Source: Cephalotrichum gorgonifer (taxonomy: Eukaryota > Ascomycota > Sordariomycetes > Microascales > Microascaceae). From it: a DNA stretch of 64,000 nucleotides. Location: positions 1,530,986 through 1,594,985 of the forward strand of contig ONZQ02000003.1 in the NCBI GenBank assembly GCA_900312665.1, read 5' to 3'. Position 1 is the stretch's first letter. Each line of letters opens with the position of its first letter. The position numbers were made by a program, and so were the translations under genes. Positions 23,490 through 34,400 of this stretch are shown here, in pieces. The notes beneath the pieces are model-generated. The model had not been told where the DNA came from. It worked only from the letters and a program-made list of their open reading frames with translations, and made no database searches.

Positions 23490-24011
23490 TTAGGTCTTCT
23501 TCTCAGTCCAACTATGGTTCACAGTAGTCAAGTTCTCCCCCAGAATAACAGCCTTGAACTTCGAGCGGTCCATGAAAATTTCCTCGTCATCAGCTAGTGT
23601 CTTGGCATTCTTCTCGTCCATCAACACCGCCATGAACTCCCTGAAATGGGTCTCGTTGGTGTAGGTAAGGATGGTGCAGACGTCCCACCCAAAGTCGGCG
23701 GGCTGACCCTGGACGACCATGGGGACATGGTCCCCGGCGGACGCAGACCCCGCCAGGAGCTTCTCGGCTGTCCTGACGCGTTCGTCTCCACCCGTGCCGG
23801 TGGGGGTATCTGCAGCCAAGGGAGGAGTCGGAGTGCTCCCGGATTGGGATTGGGGCACGTAGCCAATGTAATGGCGGGAGTGCAAGGTGGGGAAAAGGTC
23901 GCCAGATAGGCGCTGGATGACGGGAACGTGCTTGGTCTCGTAGTATTGCTTGAACTGTTCCGGCGAGGTACCCTCCTTCCGGTAGATGTACATGAGCACG
24001 CTATAAGACAT
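23490..24011 (-). CDS. EthD-domain protein (dimeric alpha-beta-barrel fold)
   Basis: Single exon, 173 aa, ATG at 24011. The N-terminal segment, VLMYIYRKEGTSPEQFKQYY followed by ETKHVPVIQRL, is the typical first strand, helix and conserved His region of EthD/ferredoxin-like small enzymes. The C-terminal half (TNETHFREFM, then an acidic helix and DRSKFKAVILG) gives the last helix and strand. A Pro/Thr/Gly-rich loop of about 30 residues is inserted near position 60. Family members in fungal clusters act as small cyclases, dehydratases or decarboxylases on polyketides, or have no proven role. It sits between P450-2 and P450-3 on the same strand. A catalytic role here is a guess. Confidence 0.8.
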   Translation of the reverse strand: MSYSVLMYIYRKEGTSPEQFKQYYETKHVPVIQRLSGDLFPTLHSRHYIGYVPQSQSGSTPTPPLAADTPTGTGGDERVRTAEKLLAGSASAGDHVPMVVQGQPADFGWDVCTILTYTNETHFREFMAVLMDEKNAKTLADDEEIFMDRSKFKAVILGENLTTVNHSWTEKKT

Positions 24012-25554
24012 GATGGCCGTGCGTAATTTTTAATAGGTTGATGGATGGCTTGGGGGGGAGATAAGGAAGGCGACGGATCGTACTGAGAAAGAGTAAGGTA
24101 GTTGGGATGGATATCACATCGGATTAAATGAAGGCTATGAGCATGTTTTGCTGAGGTTAGACACCTCTCCCTATTCGTAATACAGTGGGTAACATGGGTC
24201 AGCAGGAGCAGATGCAGCAAAGTCAGACGCGATGCAAGGGGGGGAGGCGGGAGCAGGGCGCACGGGGGTGGCTGCCAGAAGGTACCTGTGTGTACACACG
24301 ACCCCCCCCCCTTTGGCACCGGAATTCTTCAAGCTGCGGCCCGCGTATTATTGGCAAATTAAGACCAGGAATGATGCCCCTTTGAGAATAGCGTGCTGGC
24401 AGAAAATGCTTGGCATTCCTGACCCCGTCCCGCTCCACACTAAACCCCACACCGGCTCATGGAGAGGAAGCTCCCTTGCAGAGGCATTGCCCCATTCGGG
24501 CCTACCTCCTTCAGATTTGATATGTCGATCTCCAGCTCTAAAAGTGGCAGAAAAACCGACTGCTATTGGAGGAAATTCTGCCCAAAACTGCAAGGCAGAC
24601 TTACGAACCCCACTCACCGAAGCCGGTAAAGACCAGCCGATGTAGAATCGGTAGCGAAGGACGAAGGATCGTGGCACGTCAGTGGTGATCTTACGCCAAG
24701 TATTGTTGTTTGTCCGCACACTTAGCTGGATCGTATGATGCCGGTAGCTGGGCACAAACAGATACACCTTGTCGGCAGATGCGAGGAGGAGCAAGGGGGC
24801 TGAGCTACGCCCTGCTCAATGGTCTTAGAGCCGAGGGTGGGGGATCCATCCACTTATCCAGGCCTACATATCGGACTTTCTATGTAGCTCGGATATCCGA
24901 GTGAGATCAAACCAGTCAGATAAAGTGGGAGAATCACTGAGACTTGGCTATGATGACACACGAACTGCTTCTGCATGGAGGAGGGGCGCCAGATGGGGGT
25001 CAGAAGAGGGGCCAATCGTGGGAAATGGTAAGGTGGTATCGAGGGTCGAAGGATGCCGGTGAGAAATCTAGGGGAAGGTGTACGCGCAAATCATACGAAG
25101 GCAGAGTCGCGTAATGCTTCTAGGGAGATTCTGGGATCAGTCAACCCCCCCCGCCTTGAACTTGGGCACGTAGGTAACCGCTTTACGGGTGGCCTTGCAC
25201 CACTCAGTACGAAAAGTGCAGTATCACTGCGAAGCATACGTGAAGTTGATGGGCAATAGTGAGTGTACACAACTCTTACTCTGTCTCTTAGCTAACACAA
25301 TTCCCCAAGCATCCTCTATCACCTGTAATCAACGGACTCATTGACATCACAGAGGCTCATAATATCATCTCGGTTATCAAGGCAGCTCACTGATACGACT
25401 CAGGCCCAATCAATTCCTTGAAACACCTTTCACTGACTTAATAGACTATAACTAAACTACCGCAACCGGACGGCTGATGTCCCCTTATGTTCAGAGTAAA
25501 GTAATGAATGGCTCCCTTCCTTCCTTCCCACTTTCAATCATAGGGAACTTCGAT
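24012..25554. other. Intergenic, EthD start to P450-3 stop
   Basis: A 1.54-kb gap in the middle of the cluster. It has an 11-nt C run at 24302-24312 and no supportable coding sequence; open frames here are short and resemble no family. Confidence 0.55.
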
Positions 25555-27228
25555 TCATTCCCGCGTAAATGCAACCTTCACACCATTTAGGGACGCGCAG
25601 GTTAGAGTAATTGCCTCTTTAAGAGGCTCTGGATCGCGGCTCTCGAGCTCCCTGAACTCTTGCAGAATACGCACGATGACATAGCCTGACTCGGTAAGGG
25701 CGTACTGCTGGCCGATGCAGATGCGAGGACCGCCACTAAAAGGGATGTACTCCTATGATTCCCCGTCAGTTTGTCAGTTTCTTCACATGAACAATAGACA
25801 CGAAGGCTAAGGGGCATTACCCATCCAGTACGTAGCTTCTCCCATCTGTCTGGGTTGAAATCACGCGCATCGGCACCGAATAGATCTTTACGACGATGCA
25901 TGCCATGGAACACAGGCATCACGACGGTGCCTTTCTTGACGAAGAGGGGTGATTTTCCGTCCGGACCACCGCCCACGGGTAGGACGGTATCTTTCTTGGA
26001 TTCACGTGCTAGACCGGGGACTGGCGGGTTGAGTCGAAGAGCTGTATTATAGGTGCGGGTAGTTAGTTGGTTGTGGCCCGTGTGCGGGAATATTCGTGTA
26101 AGAGGGCAACTCACACTCTTTCATGCAATACTGCAAGTACTTCATACTCTTGAGCTTTTCAAAGCTAGGATGCTCACCGTCGAGTGCTTGTACTTCAGCA
26201 CGTAACTTTTCCCACACGTCTGGCCTCTTCGCAAGGGTGTGGAACAGGTTGCTCAGCATACTGGCAGTCGTGTCTCGCCCAGCTACGAGCAGGTTCATCA
26301 ACTCATCCCTCAACCTGATGCGGTCCGTTGTCTGCTTGGCCAACTCGTAGAGGAAAGTGTATTTCTCAGGTCCACTAGCCGCGCCCTCGCCGTCCAGCTC
26401 TTCTCGGTACCGAACGGCCTCGTCAACGTATGGCTGGATGAATGCTCGGCACAAGGTAACGGCCTCCCTGTCTTCCTTCGCCTGCCACATGATCTTGCCC
26501 AGGGGCCCGTATAGGAAGCGTGTGTTACAGTACTCCTGGGCTTTATCAAAGGCGTGGGCGAAGGCGCCGTCAGAAGGTCTCCCGGGGTCAGAGGTGGAAT
26601 CCTCCCGGAGCGAGTTCACCGACTGACCGAAGAGCAGGTCGGTCGCGCTGTCCATCATTAGCCGGAAGAACAGCGGCTGAAGATCGACCTCTCGGCCGTC
26701 GGCAGGGATGAGCCGGAACAAGTCCTGCACGTGACTCTCCAGCCTGTCGAGGTCAGATATCTGGCCGCGGACGAAGTTGGGTCGTATCATGAGGCGAGAG
26801 CGGGCCCAGTGCTCGCCTTCGGTGGTGAATATTCCCTTTCCTAGAAGTGGCTCGAGCACACGGTTGCGCTCCCCCGTGCTCCAGTCATCGAACTTGGTGG
26901 CGAAGATGGCTTTCATGTTCTCGGGCTCCGCCGTTGAGATCATGCCTATGCCTAGGACATAGAAGATGTATGTCGCCCCAAGTTGGTCGTACAAGCCGGA
27001 CTCGCGGAGGAGAAATTCTCCCTTGGCTTTGGCGGTAAAGGCATCGCGTATGTAGTCTGTACCAAGTACAGGGTCTTTATGAGGGTATCTCCCTTGAATG
27101 GGCTTACAGCCATTTTCAAGGATTATCTTTTGACGGGCAAGATACCGAGTTATCCATTTGTAGGCGGTCAGGCACGAGTGTATGATGAGGATGCCGAGCC
27201 CAGCTTGAGTTATAGGGCCGTATGCCAT
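25555..27228 (-). CDS. Cytochrome P450 monooxygenase 3, CYP52-like (alkane/fatty-acid omega-hydroxylase type)
   Basis: Exons 27228-26115, 26041-25821 and 25752-25555 give 510 aa. The start is the ATG at 27228 (MAYGPITQAG) before a hydrophobic anchor. RPNFVRGQISDLDRLESHV and LFFRLMMDSATDLLFGQSV are characteristic of the CYP52 clan. The I helix AGRDTTA is intact. The ExxR motif, ESLRLNPPVP, is created by the first intron join, and the haem loop FSGGPRICIG comes from the third exon. CYP52 enzymes hydroxylate terminal methyl groups of long alkyl chains, so a plausible role is omega-oxidation of one polyketide chain. It is divergent from PKS-2 and shares a 1.2-kb promoter gap with it. Confidence 0.9.
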
Positions 27229-28464
27229 GATGCCGATGCCTTCCCTGGTGTGTAGCAGCAGCTTCGTAGATCTTGGGGTATTCTGCTCGGTTGCTGCTGT
27301 CAATGTCTGGCAACTAAAGAACGGCAGTGGTCAAGCAATTAATGACTCAGCAATATAGAACTGGAGTCTTTGATAAAACCAAAGCCTTAAGGAACTAGAA
27401 ATAAATCTGGGGGCGGGGACTAGAGTTGACCCTGAAGATGCAAGAGTGAAGATCAGTGCGGTGCCAAGTGCAGCTTACATGGTCCCAATCTCACTTCGCA
27501 TAACTCTGTCTCACCGGGTCTCTCCGGACTTAGCACTCGAGCGGAAGCCGGAATATCGGAAGTGGCGCTTTCATTCCTCAAATGCATGTTGGCTTCAAGC
27601 GCCCGTTCGGTTCCGCAGCACGGTTCGGCATCTGCATGAAGTCGGTCGTCCGCTCTAGTTGAAGGCGAGATTTGTCTTAACTCTTTCACCACAGCGACTC
27701 AATCCTCCAGGGTCCGGGTGACGAGTTCCATACTACAAGTACGCCCGCTGTCTATCAAGGTCATAGAATCGAAATCCACATTCAAGGTTAAATGTGGTAC
27801 CTACGTATACATTATCCATGACGTATCCGGGGTGGGTGTGATCGGGTGGTCACCGATATGCGTAGGGCATATTGCCGAGATTAGGTGTAGGTGGGGGCTA
27901 CGGATAGACACGGCAAGGGATACGCAGGGGTGGATATAATGTTTCTTATGCATACCCCTGGGGTGAGCATCTCGGAGTTGTTGTTCCTGTTCCCTGGCAC
28001 CCCTTGCTTACTTGCAGAGTGCACTCGTACGGGCCAAATTCGGCTGCAGATCTTCTCACCTATCTACATACTGTTGCATTCGTTTGGGTCGAAGGAATGA
28101 GGACTTCGCCTTGCATATTCTCACCCAGTCGAGCTTACAAGTATCTTTTATGAACCGACGATGTACTCCGGGATATAGAACGATATCCAGCTCGAATCGG
28201 TAGTGTCTCCGAGGTATCAGAATGGCACATTTGGTCAGTACGTACCGTGCTCTAGGACCGCGGGTGCTCTCGCCCACCAGCCGATGGCATGGAGATGCTA
28301 CGGTCAGCAACAGTAGAGGATTACGAGATTCATATAAGAGGTGCTTCTGGTGTAAGAACAGTGGGGTAGGACTCACAACATAAGGCGATCCCCAAGCTGG
28401 CATAGCGAGACAGACCATTTCCAATATTGTGTTTTCCATAGTAGATCATTCTCCAAGTCTCCCA
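27229..28464. promoter_or_regulatory. Shared promoter region, P450-3 and PKS-2
   Basis: A 1.24-kb gap between divergent starts, almost the same length as the PKS-1/P450-1 gap. No gene seen. CGGA/CCGG-rich text occurs near 27525-27555, but I cannot name a defined operator. Confidence 0.5.
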
Positions 28465-31400
28465 ATGTCTCCTTCATCCGATGAATCCACAGGTACGTCG
28501 CTGAACGTGCACCTGCAGCATCTTAGACGTGAAATGGTAGCTAACACCTCCGCCAGGGATGACGTCTCCATCGTATTCCCCAATCGCCATATGTGGCATG
28601 GGAATGCGATTACCGGGGGACATCTCAAACGCGGCCGATCTGTGGGAGTTCCTCTCCAGAGGGGGCGATGCCCGGTCCGAAGTCCCTGCAGAGAGGTGGA
28701 ATGCCCAGAGCTTTCAAAGCAAGGGCAAGAATTCCGGGACAACCATGAGTCGACACGGCTACTTCCTTAAGAATCGAGACCTGGCTCTGTTTGACAAGGA
28801 CGCCTTCCCGTCCATCAGTCGAAAGGAAGCCGAGCAACTAGACCCCCAGCAGCGCGTGCTGATGGAGGTCGTGCAAGAATGCTTCGAGAGCGCGGGAGAG
28901 ACCAAGTGGCAGGGGAAGAACATCGGCTGCTACGTTGGCAGCTTTTCCGATGACTACCTGGACTTGCAGGCTAAAGATCCGCTCTACACTGGCTTCTATA
29001 AGCTCACGGGGGCTCTGGACTTTGCCGTTGCGAACCGCATATCCTACCAGTACGATCTGAGAGGCCCGAGGTAAAGTTTATCTGTCCATCCAGAAAGATG
29101 AAAGGGCCCGTTTCTTCAAGGTGCGGAAAGCTTACTCGATTTGCCTTGTCCAACTAGTATCACCGTCAGGACGGCTTGCTCGGCGTCTATGACGGCTCTG
29201 CACCAAGCATGTGGCGCACTACAACGTCGCGAGATTGACGCCGCTCTCGTCTGTGGGGTGAACCTGATGACTAGTCCCACCGCCTCTATCGCACTTAACA
29301 ACCAAGGCGTCCTGTCGCCGGACGGCTCATGCAAAACCTTCGACGCGGCGGCTAATGGATATGCTCGGGGTGAAGCAATCACCGCCATACTCATCAAGAG
29401 GGTGGACGATGCGCAAGACCAGGACAGCCCCGTTCGTGCCGTGATAAGAGCTACCTCTGTTAACTACGACGGAAAGGGCTCCAGCCTTGGAGCCCCAAAT
29501 CCACTTGCACATGAAGCTCTTATCCGCCAGGCTTATAAGTCTGCCGGGATAGACGACTTCTCGAAGACTGCATTCGTTGAATGCCACGGTACCGGGACTC
29601 GGGCGGGAGATCCGCTTGAGGTGGCTGCTGTTGGTAGCGTTTTTGGAGAGGCCGGAGTCTACGTCGGCTCGGTCAAGCCGAACCTGGGCCATTCCGAGGG
29701 AGCATCCGGGCTCACGAGCCTAATCAAGGCTGTCCTAGCCCTGGAGCACAGAACCATACCGCCGAATATCAAGTTCGCGAACCCCAACCCGGACATAGAC
29801 TTCAAGTCTGGACGTCTGAAGGTTCCAACCAGTCCCGTACCCTGGCCGCAGCATTGTGATGCACGGATCAGTGTAAATTCGTTTGGCTTCGGTGGGAGTA
29901 ATGCCCATGTAAGTTTTGAAGATGCTGCCCTATTTCCATTTTAATAGTCAATAACTAATTACGTCACTCGTCTAGGTGATTGTGGACTCGGCAGAGTCGT
30001 TTTGTCTGACGGGCCAGTTGAAAAACGGGCTCACAAACGTGGTAACCAATGGGGTGACCAACGGGGTGACCAACGGGGCACCAAACGGTGCAACAAATGG
30101 TGTAACAAACGGGGCGACAAACGGGGTGGTAGGCGGTGTTACTAACGGCATAGTGAACGGGGTGTCGAACGGGTTGTCGAATGGTGTGTCGAACGGAGCG
30201 TTGAATGGGGTGCCGAACGAAGTGACCGGCGGGGTGACGAACGGAGTAACAACCGATTTGACGAATGGTGCGGCAAATGGTGCGGCAAACGGTGCAACAA
30301 ACGGCTCTCTTCCTAGAGAAGATTCTTTGGAGAAGGTCCCACCGATTGCGAGCCCACAGCTGCTCGTCTTCTCGGCAAGCCATGAGGCGTCTCTCCGCCG
30401 CTCTGTTAAGCAGTACGAGCATTACCTGCTCCAGGATTCTCCTTCGGTGCCTGATCTCGCCTACACGCTAAGTTCGCGGCGGGAGCATCTGGCGCATCGA
30501 GCGTACTGCGTTACAGACGATGGCAAGCCGCCGCTTACCGTCGCACGACCTACCAAAGTGGGAAAGACTATTCCGGAGCTCGTCTTTGTCTTCACAGGTC
30601 AGGGAGCGCAATGGCCGCGGATGGGCGCCCAACTTTTGGATGACTTCCCTGTCTTCCGGGAGTCTTTCGAGAAGATGGAACACGCTCTTGCCACTCTACC
30701 AACCCCTTGCCCCTTCAACCTCAGAGTGGAGCTCTTGAAGTCGGAATCGGACAGTCATGTCCAAAGTGCCACCTACTCTCAGCCGCTCTGTACAGCTCTA
30801 CAATGTGCTCTTGTAGACCTACTACACTCAGTGGGGGTCCGTGCCACATCTGTTGTGGGCCACTCCAGCGGAGAGATTGCGGCTGCATACGCTTCTGGTG
30901 CGCTGAACCTCCACGATGCCATTATTGTCGCTTACAATCGCGGCATATGCTCATCGGCTATCAAGAGGTCGGGTGCTATGGGAGCAATCGGCCTCGGTAG
31001 AGGCGAGATCACGCCCCTTTTGCGCCCAGGTGTTGTGATAGGCTGTGAAAACAGCCCTGAGAGTGTTACAATCTCGGGAGATGTCGAGGCCGTGGATGCC
31101 GTGATGGCTGATATCAAGTCATCACGACCAGAAACGCTTGCCAGACGTCTGCGCGTCGACAAGGCCTATCATTCACGTGAGTATCCACGCCCTAGATAAC
31201 CTCTGGGAGGGAAGTCAAGACTAATAGAGAATATAGACCACGTCGGTGACGTTGAGGACGAGTATTGGAATGCAATCAGTGGCATCAAACCCAGTGATCC
31301 TGCCATTCCCTTCTTCTCGTCCCTCTATGCCAAGGAACTGCGTGATGGGAGCGCCTTGAACCATACCTATTGGCGGCTGAACGGCGAGAATGCAGTTCTG

Positions 31401-34400
31401 TTCTATCCAGCAGTGGCCGCTCTCGTCAAGTCCAACTCTCGACCCAAGATGTTTTTGGAGATCGGGCCACATGGAGCCTTGGCAGGACCGATGCGACAGA
31501 TTTTGAAGTCATTGGATATCCCGTTCCAATATGCGTCAACGCTACAGCGGAATTCCCACGCCACGCGCAGCTTCCTGGACGGCTTGGGAAATCTCTATCT
31601 CAGAGGTATCACTCCCGACTTTTCACGGCTGCACCAGGGCAGGAAGGTATTGACCGACCTTCCCACCTACCCATGGAACTACTCCGCAACTTCCAACTTC
31701 TGGACAGAGCCTCGCCTGAGCAGAGAGTGGAGGCTTCAGAGACACACACGACACGACCTGCTCGGGGCGCGAATTACAGCAACGAGCGAGCTAGAGCCAT
31801 CGTGGCGCAATCTACTCTCGACAGACAATGTGCCTTGGGTCCGCGACCATGTGGTCCAGGGCAACATCGTTTTCCCCTTCGTTGGCTTCGTATCCATTGC
31901 TGCCGCTGCCGTCCAACAAGTCACCGAGGCCAAAGGCACAATTTCCTTGCGCCACGTCATCGTGAGACAAGCACTGGTCATGTTTGAAGAAAGGGACGTC
32001 GAGCTTTCCACAACCCTTCGACGCCTGAGATTGACAGATACGCTCGACTCTGGTTGGTGGGAGTTCAGCATCTCTTCGTATTCGCAGGACAGCGGCACCT
32101 GGATTCCGCATTGCACTGGCGAAGTCCAAGTTTCTCTATCCACAGAATCTAGGGTATCCCCAGTTGCCACGTCGTTGTCCCGACCCGTCGATCCAGACTA
32201 CTGGTACAAGATCATGGCGCGTGCCGGTCTAAGCTACGGCCCCGAGTTCAGAGGCCTGGAAAACATAACCACCGACCCGACAACCAACCGGGCGAGGTGC
32301 TCCGTAGCTCGGATCGAGCGACTGCAAGAAGCAGCGTACCAGATCCACCCTTGCGAGATGGACAAGTGTCTGCAGTCCATTTTCCTCGCCATGACCAGAG
32401 GACTAGGTCGGCACTTTCCAAGCGCTCTAGTCCCCGTGACAATCGACGAGATCACACTGGGGAAGCAGACTGGCCCACTCCATTTGGAAACTAGTGCACA
32501 AGTTGAGGCGGGGCGTGGAGACGTGCTCGGGGACATCATAGGTCACGATGAGCAGGGCTATACGGTGTTCCGGATCAAGGGTCTCCGAGCATCTGTTCTC
32601 CACACTATCGATGACAAGGAGCAGAAAGACGCTCTTTCCGGCGCTCGCGTGCGATGGATGCCTGACATCCGCTTCTTGGATCTTGCCAAGTTAGTCCGCC
32701 CTCTTCCGGACAGACGCGACCAGATGATCCAACTAGAGACTTTGAGCCTACTTCATATCGTGGATCGCGCCGTAAGGCTCGACTCGTCCCAGCGTCCTGG
32801 CGGCTATGTTTCGAAGCACTTCGATTGGCTGCTCAGGCAGTATGAGGCTGTTACGAACGGCCATAGCGATGTTGTGCCCAACTGTCAGGAACTCGTTTCC
32901 ATGAGCGAGCAAAACCGCCTAACATCCATCCAGAGCTTACAGGAAGCCCTGTCCAAAACAGAGGTTGCCGCACCAGCAGCAGCTATCAAGAGGGCATTCG
33001 AGATTGTGCAAGATGTGTTTGACGGCAAAGCCGGGGCAGTAGAAAGCCTGTTCCAAGATGACACACTGGCTGACCTATACCGTTTCATGGACTTCGGGTA
33101 TTGCCAAGACTTCTTCCGATGCCTCGCACATGCCAGACCGACTATGCGCATCCTCGAGATCGGGGCTGGAACCGGTGGTGCCACGAGAAAGGTTTTGAGC
33201 AACCTATTTTCTTCCGTGGGCGAGCCGATGTACAGCTCTTACACTTTCACCGACCTCTCGGCCGGCTTCTTTTCCACCGCCAAAGATTCCCTCCAGGGAA
33301 AATATCCAGGGATCAAGTTCCAGGTATTGGACATATCTCAAGACCCACTTGAACAGGGGTTCGTTGAGGGCGAGTACGACCTCATCATCGCCGCCAATGT
33401 CTTGCATGCCACACCCAGTCTTCAGAAAACATTGTCAAATGTCAAGAAGCTTCTGAAACCCGACGGGTACATGTTCCTGCAGGAGGTGAGCCTTCAGTCA
33501 ACGTGGATAAGCTCCATCTTTGGCCTCCTCGAAGGATGGTGGCTTGGGGAGGAAGACGGTCGAGTCGACGAGCCGTACATAAACGTCGACAGGTGGAATC
33601 GCGAACTGCAGACCGCTGGATTCAGGGGTACTGAGCTTGCTGCCTATGATCACGAGACACCCTACCAGGTCAACGTCTGCATCGTCTCCAGGCCGTCGGC
33701 GGTTGACACTAAGCCCTCGAAGCATGTCACTCTGCTGAGCCATGACTTTGGCTCCAGTCTCTACTTAGCCGCGGCTCAAGTGTTCACGAGCAATGGGTAC
33801 GAAGTCGAGCCATGTCATCTCAGTGAACTGCAGGTGTCCGGTGACGTGGTTGTATCACTGCTCGACCTAGAAGAGCCCGTTTTCCACCAGATGTCACCAG
33901 AGAGGCTTAAAAATCTGCAATCATTCTTCAGACAATGCAAGGCGGCGCAGATTATATGGGCAACAAACAGCGCGCAAGTCGACTGCCAAGTGCCTAACCA
34001 CGCAATGGCAATAGGGGCCATCCGCACATTGCGAGGGGAATTGGGCCTCCCAATCACGACGATTGAGCTCGAGAATGCCAGTGACCAGGCTCTTCTGTCC
34101 CTCCTCCAGGTCCTAGAAGCCCAGCAACAACACCTTCCTGCCCGGGACACCGCCTTTGCTCTGGACGCAGACTATGAGTATAGCTACTCCAACGGCCTGG
34201 TGATGATACCAAGGATTATCCCATTTTCCATTTCCGACCAATTGTTAGATGACGGTCCTCTTGAAAATGGGCCATCCGAGAAGAGAATCGAATTACAGGC
34301 CAGCAATGGGGGCATCGACAGCCTCCGCTGGGTCGCCACACCACTCAAGCCTCACGGCGAGTTCGATGTAGAGATAGACGTCAAGGTGGTAGGGCTCAAC

